The notes below the pieces were generated by a model. The model had not been told where the DNA came from. It saw only the letters and a list, made by a program, of their open reading frames with translations, and made no database searches. The position numbers were made by a program, and so were the translations under genes. 33,763 nt of DNA from Spirochaetia bacterium (GTDB lineage Bacteria; Spirochaetota; Spirochaetia; CAKZLE01). The DNA is taken from the NCBI GenBank assembly GCA_021736385.1, contig JAIPFY010000035.1, positions 1 through 33,763 on the forward strand, read 5' to 3'. Of the stretch, positions 21,556-30,078 are shown in pieces (the stretch's first letter is position 1; each line of letters opens with the position of its first letter).

Positions 21556-21612
21556 TTGTACTTCTGGCTGAGAGAATAGTCAAGAAAATCTGATCGTCCA
21601 TGGAGCAGCTCT

Positions 21613-22608
21613 ATGAAGCGTATTCTGATAAACGGATCACTCGGACAGCTTGGATCGGAGATCGCTGTCGCTCTTCGTACGCGGTACGGTGCCGACCAGG
21701 TCGTCCTTACCGATATCAGGGATGATATCAACACAGAACTGATCGAGCAGGGACCCTTTTACAAAGTGGACTGCAGGGATGGAAAGCGTCTGAGTGAGAT
21801 CGTGAACGAGCACTCGATCGATACCATCTATCATCTGGCAGCCCTGCTTTCTGCTACGTCTGAACGGGATCCGCTTCTGGCGTGGGACATAAACATGAAC
21901 GGGTTGATGACTGCCCTGGAGGTAGCCCGCGAATCCTCCTGTGCGGTGTTCACCCCGTCCTCTATCGGTTCCTTCGGACCGACCACCCCGAAGGATTTCA
22001 CCCCGCAGGACACCGTCCAGAGGCCTACCTCCATGTACGGTATCACCAAAGTAGCAGGAGAGCTGCTGTGTGACTACTATCATCACCGGTACGATGTCGA
22101 TACCCGGGGGGTCCGCTATCCCGGGATCATCTCCAGTATGACCCCTCCCGGTGGAGGTACGACTGATTATGCTGTGGAGATCTACTATGCGGCGGTGACC
22201 AGTAAGTCTTATGAGTGTCCTCTTGCAGGGAACACCTATCTTGATATGATGTATATGCCTGATGCGGTGTCGGCTGCCATCAGGATCATGGAGGCCGACC
22301 CTGATGCCCTGCGGCACCGCAATGCATTCAATGTGACCTCCATGAGTTTCTGTCCGGAAGAGCAGGCTGCCTATATCAGGAACCATGTCCCTGATTTTCA
22401 GCTGACCTATGCGATCGATCCGGTCAAACAGGCGATCGCTGATTCCTGGCCGAACTCGCTCGAGGACTATGCGGCTCAGGTGGAGTGGGGATGGAAGCCC
22501 ACCTATGATCTTGCTTCCATGACTGATGATATGATCAGGACACTGCGGGAACGCAAGGCGAATGGACTGCCGCTGAACTGGCAGGCAGAAAAAAGGAAGG
22601 CAGAATGA
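21613..22608 (+). CDS. L-threonine 3-dehydrogenase, short-chain (SDR/epimerase-like) type
   Basis: A 331-residue extended SDR protein that oxidises L-threonine to 2-amino-3-ketobutyrate with NAD+. The NAD-binding motif is [11 protein letters not shown] (6-16). [24 protein letters not shown] (shown in part: [10 protein letters not shown], 73-82) is highly characteristic of SDR-type Tdh rather than sugar epimerases. Catalytic residues are around Ser116/Ser117 ([13 protein letters not shown]) and Tyr142-x3-Lys146 ([12 protein letters not shown]). [19 protein letters not shown] and MMYMPDA are also family-specific. It is unrelated to the zinc-dependent Tdh of E. coli. Its stop overlaps the kbl start (ATGA), and kbl consumes its unstable product, so the two form a complete threonine-to-glycine route. 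Confidence 0.92.
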   Translation: MKRILINGSLGQLGSEIAVALRTRYGADQVVLTDIRDDINTELIEQGPFYKVDCRDGKRLSEIVNEHSIDTIYHLAALLSATSERDPLLAWDINMNGLMTALEVARESSCAVFTPSSIGSFGPTTPKDFTPQDTVQRPTSMYGITKVAGELLCDYYHHRYDVDTRGVRYPGIISSMTPPGGGTTDYAVEIYYAAVTSKSYECPLAGNTYLDMMYMPDAVSAAIRIMEADPDALRHRNAFNVTSMSFCPEEQAAYIRNHVPDFQLTYAIDPVKQAIADSWPNSLEDYAAQVEWGWKPTYDLASMTDDMIRTLRERKANGLPLNWQAEKRKAE

Positions 22609-23801
22609 TGTTCGGGACGATGAAGGATGATCTGAAGCGACTGTTCACCGAGTTGGAGGAGCAGGGACTCTATAAGCATGAGCGGGTGATCGATTCTCCT
22701 CAGGGAGCTCATATCACGGTGCAGGAGGGTGCGGAAGTGCTGAACTTCTGTGCGAACAACTATCTGGGACTTGCCGATGAGCCGGCGGTGATCAGAGGTG
22801 CTGCAGAGGCGATGGAGCGCTGGGGGTACGGGCTGTCGTCAGTGCGGTTCATCTGCGGTACGCAGGGGCTTCATAAGGAGCTGGAAGGTCGGATGAGCAG
22901 ATTCCTCGGTACCGAGGATACCATCCTCTATGCCGCCTGCTTCGATGCGAACGGCGGTCTGTTCGAACCGCTGCTCTCCTCTGAGGATGCCCTGATCTCA
23001 GATCAGCTCAACCATGCGTCCATCATCGATGGTGTCAGACTCTGCAAGGCGCGCAGGTACCGATATGCCCATTCGGATATGAAGGATCTCGAACGATGTC
23101 TCAAGGAGTCCGGTGACGCACGTTACCGGCTCATAGCCACCGACGGGGTCTTCTCCATGGATGGTGATATAGCCAGACTGCATGAGATCTGTGATCTTGC
23201 AGAGCGCTATGATGCACTGGTCATGGTGGATGACTCCCATGCGACCGGCTTCATCGGAGAGACCGGCAGGGGGACCAGCGAGTACTGCGGTGTCCTCGGC
23301 AGGGTCGATATCATCACCACGACCTTCGGTAAGGCCCTCGGAGGTGCGAGCGGAGGCTGCACCTCGGGGCGCAAAGAGATCATCGAGCTGCTCCGACAGC
23401 GTTCGAGGCCCTATCTGTTCTCGAACACGCTCGCACCTGCGGTAGCAGGCGGCACGCTCGCGGTCCTGGATCTGCTCGAAGCGTCCACTCAGCGACGCGA
23501 CCGGCTCATGGCATCGGCGGCACGGTTCAAGAGCGCCATCAAGAAGATGGGGTTCACGATCGTGGACGGCGAGACGCCCATCGTACCGGTCATGCTCCAT
23601 GATGAGGTGACGGCTGTCACCATGGCTGATCTGCTGCTCAAGGAGGGGATCTATGTGATCGGGTTCGTCTATCCGGTGGTTCCCAAGGGATCTGCACGGA
23701 TCAGGGTGCAGATCTCAGCAGCCCATTCACCCGAAGATCTCGATACCGCCCTCGCAGCGTTCGAGAAGGTGGGCAGAGTGATGGGGATCCTGCCTGCCTG
23801 A
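22605..23801 (+). CDS. kbl: Glycine C-acetyltransferase (2-amino-3-ketobutyrate CoA ligase)
   Basis: A 398-residue PLP enzyme of the alpha-oxoamine synthase family, same length as E. coli Kbl. It cleaves 2-amino-3-ketobutyrate with CoA to glycine and acetyl-CoA. Hallmarks are [28 protein letters not shown], the PLP-ring His138 in [11 protein letters not shown], Asp209/His212 in VDDSHATGF, and the Schiff-base Lys243 in [30 protein letters not shown] is typical of Kbl rather than BioF or HemA. AGGAAGG precedes the ATG at 22605; a second ATG follows at 22608. The stop codon abuts the stop of the convergent PAS gene (TGA|TCA) with no space for a terminator. Confidence 0.95.
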   Translation: MMFGTMKDDLKRLFTELEEQGLYKHERVIDSPQGAHITVQEGAEVLNFCANNYLGLADEPAVIRGAAEAMERWGYGLSSVRFICGTQGLHKELEGRMSRFLGTEDTILYAACFDANGGLFEPLLSSEDALISDQLNHASIIDGVRLCKARRYRYAHSDMKDLERCLKESGDARYRLIATDGVFSMDGDIARLHEICDLAERYDALVMVDDSHATGFIGETGRGTSEYCGVLGRVDIITTTFGKALGGASGGCTSGRKEIIELLRQRSRPYLFSNTLAPAVAGGTLAVLDLLEASTQRRDRLMASAARFKSAIKKMGFTIVDGETPIVPVMLHDEVTAVTMADLLLKEGIYVIGFVYPVVPKGSARIRVQISAAHSPEDLDTALAAFEKVGRVMGILPA

Positions 23802-25379
23802 TCAGCCGTGAAGCTTCTGGATGAGGCCCCAGTATCCGAAGACGGTCCTCTGGTCCTGCTGGGGATTTGCGGTGACCATCAGGGTCACCTCCGAACGATC
23901 GGGACGTATCACCCTGCAGCTGTGGGAATATTTCTTGCCGGGTGTCGATCGTGAGAGCGTGTGGTCATCTTCCCAGAGGATCAGATCATCAGGATGGATC
24001 ACCTGTCTGATATATGCCGCATCGATCAGCTCATCGGGTACATCGGTGGTGCCGAAGTAGAGTTCCTTCGCCGCAGGGGAGAGGGTGTACCTGCCCGTGT
24101 ATCGATCGTATGACCAGTAGCCGGTATGGGTGTAGGCAAGGATAGCTTCCAGCTGTTCCTTCTGATTGATCATCTGCTGCTCTTTTCGTACCATGTCGGT
24201 GATATCACTGACGACCGTGAGCGTATGGGTACCCTCGTGCAGATCTCCCATGACCGGATGGACCCTCATTCTCAGGATACGGATCTCACCGCTTCTCCGT
24301 TCGATCTCCATCGTATAGGAGAGGTCCTCTGTCGTGGTCTTTGTCGCCTGCAGGTTGGCAAAGACCTCGGTATCATCACTGCTGTTGTGGATCATCGACT
24401 CCACCAGAGTGAATGAGGGGCTGATCCCATAGGGTTCGAACCCGAAGATGCGGTAGAGCTCCTCAGACCAGTGCATGGTCTCCGAATTGATCGGGGAGAG
24501 GCAGTATCCCATGTGAGTCGTCCTCTGTGTCTCGTTGAGGAAGAAGGTCTCATGTTCGAGCTGCAGTTCGCGTTCTTTCTCTCTGGTGATATCGATCGTA
24601 TACCCGATCATGATCTCATGATGTCCCTGTTCATCCCTCTTTACGACGATCCCCCCATTTCGCACCCAGACCCACCTGTCGGTACTCTGATGTCTTAGTC
24701 TGAACTCGAAGGCATCGATCTGGGTCCTGTCTGGACTGAAGAGCTGCCCCAGATGGCTGTGCATCTGATCGGCCTGTGAAGGATGACAGAGCTTCATCAG
24801 CTCTGTTCGTGAGGGGATGGGACGCTGCAGCGTCCCGTCCCTGAGCGGGAGGCCGATGACCGGGGTGAAGTTCGTATCGACGGTGAGCGTGCCGGTGGTG
24901 AAGTCAGCCTCCCATATCGTCATGCGCGAGTGGCTGAGAGCGAATTCAAGCCGTCTGTTCTGCTTCTCCAGCTGGTTCCTGTCTTCGAGCTCACCGGAGA
25001 TGCATATGAGTGATATGACCACCCCCGTGAGATTGTTGAGCGAGGTGTAGAAGGGCATGATCGAGATCCTGACTGGGATATCGTTGAAGAGTGTCCATTC
25101 GAAGGTGTGTCCCTTCTGTGTCCTGAAGGTCTGCTTGATCAGACCGATGATCTGCAAGACAGACTCTGGCATGTTGTGCGGGTCATGGTAGAAGCTGATG
25201 GGCTGATCGAGCATGGCGTGGGGGAAGTAGTAGAGGGAATCGAACTGAGGTGAGACGTTCATGAGTCTGAGGTCCTCAGAGATGTGGAAGATGATGGGGG
25301 ACCTCTCTTCGGCAAGGCGGCGTCTGAACTCCTGTGCGAATCCTGCTGTGATCTCCCGGAAATGAGTGTTTCGATGCAT
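23802..25379 (-). CDS. Multi-PAS-domain protein without an output domain
   Basis: A 525-residue soluble protein that appears to consist of PAS domains only. Approximate limits: PAS1 25-130, PAS2 145-275 (with WVWVRNGGIVVKRDEQG and GYTIDITREKE), PAS3 285-400 (SYTMEIERRSGEIRI and TLTVVSDITDMVRKEQQ), PAS4 415-525. Short charged helices link them. No histidine-kinase, GGDEF, EAL, HTH or transmembrane segment is seen, and the stop follows directly on the last strand of PAS4 (FGYWGLIQKLHG). It could be a sensor acting through a partner, or a kinase/cyclase that has lost its C-terminal half. It lies 20 nt downstream of sbcB on the same strand with its own AGGAG, so the two may be co-transcribed. Ligand and partner are unknown. 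Confidence 0.75.
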   Translation of the reverse strand: MHRNTHFREITAGFAQEFRRRLAEERSPIIFHISEDLRLMNVSPQFDSLYYFPHAMLDQPISFYHDPHNMPESVLQIIGLIKQTFRTQKGHTFEWTLFNDIPVRISIMPFYTSLNNLTGVVISLICISGELEDRNQLEKQNRRLEFALSHSRMTIWEADFTTGTLTVDTNFTPVIGLPLRDGTLQRPIPSRTELMKLCHPSQADQMHSHLGQLFSPDRTQIDAFEFRLRHQSTDRWVWVRNGGIVVKRDEQGHHEIMIGYTIDITREKERELQLEHETFFLNETQRTTHMGYCLSPINSETMHWSEELYRIFGFEPYGISPSFTLVESMIHNSSDDTEVFANLQATKTTTEDLSYTMEIERRSGEIRILRMRVHPVMGDLHEGTHTLTVVSDITDMVRKEQQMINQKEQLEAILAYTHTGYWSYDRYTGRYTLSPAAKELYFGTTDVPDELIDAAYIRQVIHPDDLILWEDDHTLSRSTPGKKYSHSCRVIRPDRSEVTLMVTANPQQDQRTVFGYWGLIQKLHG

Positions 25380-25399
25380 TGATGTATCTCCTTTCTCCG

Positions 25400-26815
25400 T
25401 CAGACTGCTTTGATGATGTCCTTCTCGATCTGTCTGCCGTACTCCATGAGGTCCTTGAGGATGAGGCGGTCCGCATTCGAAGTATCTTTGCTCGCTGCCT
25501 TCTCTGCGATCTTCCGGGTATAGAACTGATAGCTCACCATGATATCACCGGGAGGGAAGAGCAGTCTGCTCGAGCAGAAGCTGAGCCACTTACGATGTTC
25601 CTGTGCACTGAGCACTTCGGGGAAGTTCCTGCAGGTATACCGCCACACCATCTCAGGGATTCGTGGGTCATCGAATCGGAGGGGCAGCTGCAGCAGTTCC
25701 TCTGCAGGGGTCTCATGGATGATGGAGAACCGGTCTTTATCACTGTCGCTGAAGAAACCGCCTGCATAGATCATGAAATCAGGATCAGAGACCTGCTCCT
25801 GATAGGGTCTGCTCAGAGCGCTGTGGACTTTCCCAGCAAGGTCCTTCCGTGCCCGGATGGCGCTGTAGTGTTCTCTGCAGAGTCCCTTGTCGATATGGAG
25901 ACGTTCGGCTATCTCATCGGTAAGCACTGATGCGGGGGAGATGAAGGGGCACTTGTTCAGTGCGATCCGGGTAAGCTGGGGGTTGCTCAGCAGTTCTTCT
26001 TCGGATGCGCCGAGCAGCTGCCCGGGGTCGCGGGAGAGGTCGAAGCAGAGTACCGAGTTGCTGTTGTGAGGATCAGCGGCGACGGGCATGAGCAGGGCGG
26101 TGCAGCCGTGCTCAGTGGTATGGATCGCTGCGGTGTGCAGGAACGGCTTCTGTTCGTGCAGCTGTACGAGGTCCTTGAGAGCACGCTTCTGACGGTGACT
26201 ATAGGCGTAGGCATACAGCTCCGGCTGCTGCTCGCGGATCAGCCGTGCCACATTGATCGTCGCATAGACGTCAGCCAGAGCATCATGTGCATCCTCATGG
26301 GCTATGGCATTGGCTTCGGTGATCTTCTCGAGCCGGAAGCTCGGGCGGTCGTTCTCGTTCTTCGGCCATATGATGCCCTCGGGTCTGAAGTCATGGGCTG
26401 CCCGCAGGACGTTGAGGATGTCCCACCTGCTGTTCCCGCCGGCATACTCCCGCTGATAGGGGTCATGGAAGTTACGGTACAGGGCATTGCGGATGAACTC
26501 ATCGTCGAACTGGATGCTGTTGAAGCCTGCTGTACAGGTACCCGGTCGTAAGAGCTCCCTGTTGATCTGCTCTATGAACTCTGCCTCACAGATCCCCTCT
26601 TCGAGGGTCTTCTGCGGGGTGATGCCGGTCACCAGACAGGCGAGGGGGTCGGGCAGGTAGTCGGGGGTGATACGGCAGTAGAGCACCGAAGGCTCTTCGA
26701 TGATGTTGAGGTCCATATCTGTACGTACGGCTGCATACTGTGCGATGCGGTCGTACTGTGAGTTGATGCCGAAGGTCTCGAGGTCATACCAGAGGATCGT
26801 TTGTGGTCTATACAT
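25400..26815 (-). CDS. sbcB: Exodeoxyribonuclease I
   Basis: From ATG 26815 the protein has 471 residues, against about 475 for E. coli ExoI, and matches it along its length. It digests single-stranded DNA 3' to 5' and acts in recombination and mismatch repair. The DEDDh exonuclease motifs are ExoI Asp11/Glu13 in WYDLETFG, Asp104 in IQFDDEFIRNALYRNF, and His177/Asp182 in DAHDALADVYA. HDPYQREYAGGNSRWDILN and RPEGIIWPKNEN are ExoI-specific, and the C-terminal SH3-like/helical domain is present (INKCPF in the linker equivalent is conserved). An in-frame ATG 54 nt upstream would lie before the -10 box. TATACT ends 7 nt before the chosen ATG, with no ribosome site. SbcB is best known from Gammaproteobacteria, so its presence here is of note if the host is not one. 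Confidence 0.93.
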   Translation of the reverse strand: MYRPQTILWYDLETFGINSQYDRIAQYAAVRTDMDLNIIEEPSVLYCRITPDYLPDPLACLVTGITPQKTLEEGICEAEFIEQINRELLRPGTCTAGFNSIQFDDEFIRNALYRNFHDPYQREYAGGNSRWDILNVLRAAHDFRPEGIIWPKNENDRPSFRLEKITEANAIAHEDAHDALADVYATINVARLIREQQPELYAYAYSHRQKRALKDLVQLHEQKPFLHTAAIHTTEHGCTALLMPVAADPHNSNSVLCFDLSRDPGQLLGASEEELLSNPQLTRIALNKCPFISPASVLTDEIAERLHIDKGLCREHYSAIRARKDLAGKVHSALSRPYQEQVSDPDFMIYAGGFFSDSDKDRFSIIHETPAEELLQLPLRFDDPRIPEMVWRYTCRNFPEVLSAQEHRKWLSFCSSRLLFPPGDIMVSYQFYTRKIAEKAASKDTSNADRLILKDLMEYGRQIEKDIIKAV

Positions 26816-26822
26816 GGGTTCG

Positions 26823-26828
26823 AGTATA
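26823..26828 (-). promoter_or_regulatory. -10 element of sbcB (leaderless type)
   Basis: On the minus strand TATACT is followed by 7 nt (CGAACCC) and the sbcB ATG at 26815. No convincing -35 is visible at 16-18 bp upstream. Confidence 0.45.
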
Positions 26829-26907
26829 CCATAACTGGAAAAGAACAGGTAGAGCTTTACTGCATCCATTGATCACACATGTTATGATAGGAGAAGGAGG
26901 CTCTGTG

Positions 26908-27666
26908 ATGTGTTTCAATATGTCTCTGGTGACTGACCGGCTGGCGCTCGAGGGTGAGTTCGGTGCGGTCTTCGAGCAGTTCCCCTCATACAGCGGCGGA
27001 AGTACCCCGTCGATCGAGTATTACAACCGCTCAGGGTTCTCCCATCCCCTGTGGCCGGTGGTCACGGTGCAGGATCCCGGGAATTTCTCCAGTGCGCACT
27101 GGGGGCTGGTCCCCTCCTGGGTCAAAGACCGGGAGAGTGCCCTGCGTCTGCAGGATATGACGCTCAATGCACGTGGTGAGAGTATCTGGGAGAAGCCCTC
27201 CTTCCGCAGTGCCGCAGCACATGCTCAGCGCTGCCTGATCCCGGTGGACGGGTTCTTCGAACCGCATGAGCATGAGGGGAAGAGCTATCCGTTCTATATC
27301 CATCGGGAGGGCAAGCTGTTCGCTCTGGCCGGGATCTATGACCGATGGGTCGGTCCGCAGACCGGCAGGGAGTACCTGAGTTTTTCGATCATCACCGCCG
27401 ATGCCGCGGGGCTCATCGATACCATCCATAACAAGAAGCACCGCATGCCGCTGATCCTCACGGCGCAGCAGTATCCCCGGTGGCTGGATTCAGATCTTTC
27501 GCAGGAGCAGGTGAGGCAGATGCTCGGCGATGACAGGCTGCCGGAACTGTTCGCCCACCCGGTGTCAAAGCAGCTCTACAGCAGGACCCCTGCCGCTCTG
27601 GAGCCTTCGGTGCAGAAGCAGTGTCTTACCGGTATCGATGCGGTTGATAGGATCGCTCTTCGATGA
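26908..27666 (+). CDS. SRAP (HMCES/YedK) family abasic-site DNA-protein crosslinking protein
   Basis: Starting at 26908 gives 252 residues beginning Met-Cys, which is decisive: SRAP proteins lose Met1 and use Cys2 to form a thiazolidine with abasic sites in single-stranded DNA. GGAGG lies 7 nt before this ATG. Other conserved elements are WGLVPSWV (65-72), Asn88 in TLNARGES, Glu118 in VDGFFEP, and His178 in HRMPLIL. These match the catalytic Asn, Glu and His of YedK. The common GFYEW is GFFEP here. It shields abasic sites from error-prone cleavage. Its neighbours are umuDC downstream and divergent sbcB upstream, a setting in line with the known association of SRAP genes with SOS-type repair. 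Confidence 0.92.
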   Translation: MCFNMSLVTDRLALEGEFGAVFEQFPSYSGGSTPSIEYYNRSGFSHPLWPVVTVQDPGNFSSAHWGLVPSWVKDRESALRLQDMTLNARGESIWEKPSFRSAAAHAQRCLIPVDGFFEPHEHEGKSYPFYIHREGKLFALAGIYDRWVGPQTGREYLSFSIITADAAGLIDTIHNKKHRMPLILTAQQYPRWLDSDLSQEQVRQMLGDDRLPELFAHPVSKQLYSRTPAALEPSVQKQCLTGIDAVDRIALR

Positions 27667-27672
27667 TATACT
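27644..27672 (+). promoter_or_regulatory. Leaderless-type promoter of umuDC
   Basis: TTGATA (27644-27649), a 17-bp spacer and TATACT (27667-27672) form a strong sigma-70 promoter inside the 3' end of the SRAP gene. Only 6 nt separate the -10 from the umuD ATG at 27679, and there is no ribosome site. I see no E. coli-type LexA box here, though CGAT-N9-ATCG (27661-27677) spans the -10. Confidence 0.65.
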
Positions 27673-27678
27673 TATCGT

Positions 27679-28110
27679 ATGTTAAGCATACCCATACAGG
27701 ACGAGCTCTCAGAATGCAGTGTCCCCTGCTACCTGTCGCCTGTCCATGCCGGATTCCCCTCTCCTGCGGCTGATTATGCCGATGAGGGGCTTGATTTCAA
27801 CAGACTGCTCATCCACCGCAAGGCAGCGACCTACTGTCTGCGGGTCGCCGGTGAATCCATGATCGGTGCGGGGATCCTCCCCGATGATATCCTGGTGGTG
27901 GATCGCTCGCTCACGCCGGCTGACCGCGATATCGTGGTGGCCTCCCTTGATGGTGAGTTCACCGTCAAGCGGTTCTTCCACCGTGACCGGCGGATCATCC
28001 TCAGACCGGAGAATCCCATGTTCGAAGATATCATCATCGGTCCTGAAGAGGATTTCAGTATGTTCGGGGTCGTCACCGCTGTGGTGCGTCAGTACCGGGG
28101 AGCTCAGTGA
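27679..28110 (+). CDS. umuD: UmuD-like S24 autopeptidase, Pol V accessory subunit
   Basis: A 143-residue protein, near E. coli UmuD (139). The self-cleavage site is VHAGFPSPA with Ala24-Gly25 where E. coli has Cys24-Gly25. The catalytic dyad falls at exactly the same numbers as in E. coli: Ser60 in GESMIGAG and Lys97 in FTVKRF. RecA-stimulated cleavage would give UmuD', which joins UmuC to form DNA polymerase V. There is no helix-turn-helix, so this is not LexA. The stop overlaps the umuC start by one base (TGATG). It has its own promoter rather than depending on the SRAP gene. Confidence 0.93.
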   Translation: MLSIPIQDELSECSVPCYLSPVHAGFPSPAADYADEGLDFNRLLIHRKAATYCLRVAGESMIGAGILPDDILVVDRSLTPADRDIVVASLDGEFTVKRFFHRDRRIILRPENPMFEDIIIGPEEDFSMFGVVTAVVRQYRGAQ

Positions 28111-29348
28111 TGATCGGCCTGGTCGACTGCAACAGCTTCTATGCTGCCTGTGAGCGGATCTTCCGTCCCGATCTGCAGCGGGTGCCGGTGGCGGTGCTTT
28201 CGAACAATGATGGCTGTATCGTGGCGATGAGCAGTGAGCTCAAGGCTCTCGGGATCAAGCGGGGTGCACCGTACTTCAAGGTACGCGATCGCCTGGCTCA
28301 GCTGGGAACAGCGGTGTTCTCTTCGAACTATACGCTCTATCAGGACCTGTCGGATCGGGTGATGGATGTCATAGGCTCGTTCGGGGATCCGATCGAGGTC
28401 TATTCGATCGATGAGGCGTTCATCTTCCCGACCGGTCCTGAAGGCAGGCTCAGAGCCCTCGGTTCAGCGATCAGGAGCGAGGTCTCCCGGCTCACGGGGG
28501 TCCCGGTATCGGTGGGGTTCGGCAGGACCAAGACTCTTGCCAAACTGGCGGGGAAGATCGCCAAGCATGAGCCTGACGGGGTCTTCCTGCTTGATGCCGG
28601 GCATGAACAGGAGGTCCTCAGGCAGGTGAATGTGGTGGATGTCTGGGGAGTGGGGACCCGCAAGGCCAGATATCTGTATGCCAAAGGGATCCGCAGCGCC
28701 TATGATCTGAGCCGCTGCGAGGATCACTGGATCAGAAAGCATCTGACTCTGGTGACCCTCAAGACCGTCTGGGAACTGCGGGGAATCGACGCGATCGAAC
28801 GAGATCTCTCTCCGCTGCCGCGCAAGGGGATCCTCTCGTCCCTGGGATTCAGTCAGGGGGTCGAGGATCTTGAGACCCTCAGACAGGCTGTGGTGATCTA
28901 TGCACAGACGGCGGTGACAAAACTGCAGGAGCAGCGTTCAGAGACTCAGTCGGTCACAGTCTTCGTGCAGACCCACCGGTACAAGGATGATTTCTACAGC
29001 AACTCCCTCACGCTCAGACTGCCGATGCCCACCGCGTATCTGCCTGATATCATAGGGCCGGCACTGAAGGGGCTGCAGTGCATCTTCATCGAGGGGCTCA
29101 CCTATGCGAAGGCAGGAGTCTACCTCTCCGGTATCGACGGGCTTGACCGCTATCAGGGGGATCTGTTCGATGAGGGAAGGGACAAGAAGCGGAAGATGGC
29201 GCAGGCGGTGCATGAGGTGCAGTCCCGGTACGGGAAGAGGATCCTCACCTGCAGGGCGGCAGCATCCGAAGAGCCCTGGACCATGAAGCGGCAGATGCTC
29301 TCAGGGTGCTGCACGACACGTTGGGAGGATCTCCCTCCCGTCAGATGA
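28110..29348 (+). CDS. umuC: DNA polymerase V catalytic subunit (Y family)
   Basis: From ATG 28110 the protein has 412 residues; E. coli UmuC has 422. Catalytic acidic residues are Asp6 in [13 protein letters not shown] and Asp101-Glu102 in YSIDEAF, at the same positions as in E. coli. [12 protein letters not shown] and [14 protein letters not shown] are typical of the UmuC/DinB palm and fingers. [10 protein letters not shown] is the helix-hairpin-helix, and QGDLFDEG resembles the C-terminal beta-clamp-binding peptide. A GTG codon directly before the ATG is an unlikely alternative start. It is translationally coupled to umuD and performs mutagenic lesion bypass. Its 3' end overlaps the convergent tpx gene by 8 bp. 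Confidence 0.95.
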   Translation: MIGLVDCNSFYAACERIFRPDLQRVPVAVLSNNDGCIVAMSSELKALGIKRGAPYFKVRDRLAQLGTAVFSSNYTLYQDLSDRVMDVIGSFGDPIEVYSIDEAFIFPTGPEGRLRALGSAIRSEVSRLTGVPVSVGFGRTKTLAKLAGKIAKHEPDGVFLLDAGHEQEVLRQVNVVDVWGVGTRKARYLYAKGIRSAYDLSRCEDHWIRKHLTLVTLKTVWELRGIDAIERDLSPLPRKGILSSLGFSQGVEDLETLRQAVVIYAQTAVTKLQEQRSETQSVTVFVQTHRYKDDFYSNSLTLRLPMPTAYLPDIIGPALKGLQCIFIEGLTYAKAGVYLSGIDGLDRYQGDLFDEGRDKKRKMAQAVHEVQSRYGKRILTCRAAASEEPWTMKRQMLSGCCTTRWEDLPPVR

Positions 29349-29853
29349 GCTGTTTCAATGCAGCGATGGCGCGGTCATAGTCAGGGTGTTCGGTATTCTC
29401 CGAGAGTACTTCGATATAGCGGATGATGTTCTGCTCGTCGACGATGAACACGGCCCGGTTCTCCAGCCGGAGCTCTTCGATCAGGATCCCGTATGACAGT
29501 CCGAAATTCCCATCATAATGGTCTGACAGAGTGATCACACGATCGATCCCTGCGGCTCCGCACCAGCGGGACTGCGCGAAGGGCAGGTCCATACTGACTG
29601 TGAGCACAGTGACATGGTCTGAGAAGTCGGCAGCTTCCTTGTTGAATCTTCGTGTCTGCGCATCACAGACCCCGGTATCCAGTGACGGGACGGCACTGAT
29701 GAGCTTGATGGTACCTTCATAGTCCTTCAGGCTCCTTTTGGTCTTGCCGGTATCCAGAAGCAGGAAATCGGGTGCTGGATCCCCGATAGATAACTCTTTT
29801 CCCAACAATGTGATTGGTTCTCCATGCATGAATGCGGTCCTATTTTCTTTCAT
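29341..29853 (-). CDS. tpx: Thiol peroxidase, atypical 2-Cys peroxiredoxin
   Basis: A 170-residue thioredoxin-fold enzyme that reduces hydrogen and lipid peroxides. The peroxidatic site is [17 protein letters not shown] with Thr60 and Cys63; the resolving Cys98 lies in RWCGAAGI at the Tpx-specific spacing. The N terminus [23 protein letters not shown] is canonical for Tpx. GGAGG precedes the ATG at 29853 by about 10 nt. It stands alone on the minus strand, converging with umuC. Reducing partner is expected to be thioredoxin. No OxyR- or PerR-like box was recognised upstream. Confidence 0.94.
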   Translation of the reverse strand: MKENRTAFMHGEPITLLGKELSIGDPAPDFLLLDTGKTKRSLKDYEGTIKLISAVPSLDTGVCDAQTRRFNKEAADFSDHVTVLTVSMDLPFAQSRWCGAAGIDRVITLSDHYDGNFGLSYGILIEELRLENRAVFIVDEQNIIRYIEVLSENTEHPDYDRAIAALKQLI

Positions 29854-29927
29854 TTCACTGTAACCTCCGATGGTATACTAGCTTTAATATATAAATCACG
29901 GTGCAATAAGGCAAATTTTTGTATTAG

Positions 29928-29941
29928 TGATTTACAAATCA
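29928..29941. promoter_or_regulatory. Palindrome TGATTTACAAATCA upstream of the 30079 lipoprotein
   Basis: A perfect 6-2-6 inverted repeat in AT-rich DNA between the divergent tpx and lipoprotein genes. It lies about 65 bp upstream of the predicted -35 of the lipoprotein gene. A regulator site is possible; chance is not excluded. Confidence 0.35.
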
Positions 29942-30005
29942 TCTGTTAAGATAGATAATACTAGGTGAGAATTCTGTAGAAACAGCAAAAACCATCAATA
30001 AGAGC

Positions 30006-30040
30006 TTGATTATATGGTATATGCTTTATATCATAAGCAT
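30006..30040 (+). promoter_or_regulatory. Promoter of the 30079 lipoprotein with overlapping inverted repeat
   Basis: TTGATT (30006-30011), 17 bp, then TATCAT (30029-30034) form a good promoter with a leader of about 38 nt and AGGGGGAA before the ATG. The imperfect palindrome ATGCTTTATATCATAAGCAT (30021-30040) covers the -10, which suggests repressor control. A second -10-like box, TATACT, lies at 30043-30048. Confidence 0.5.
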
Positions 30041-30078
30041 GATATACTACAGTACAACAATGTAATTAGGGGGAATAT

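Noticed and set aside
27679-28110. LexA repressor as identity of the S24 peptidase
   Set aside because: No N-terminal helix-turn-helix, UmuD length, UmuD-numbered Ser60/Lys97, and directly followed by umuC.
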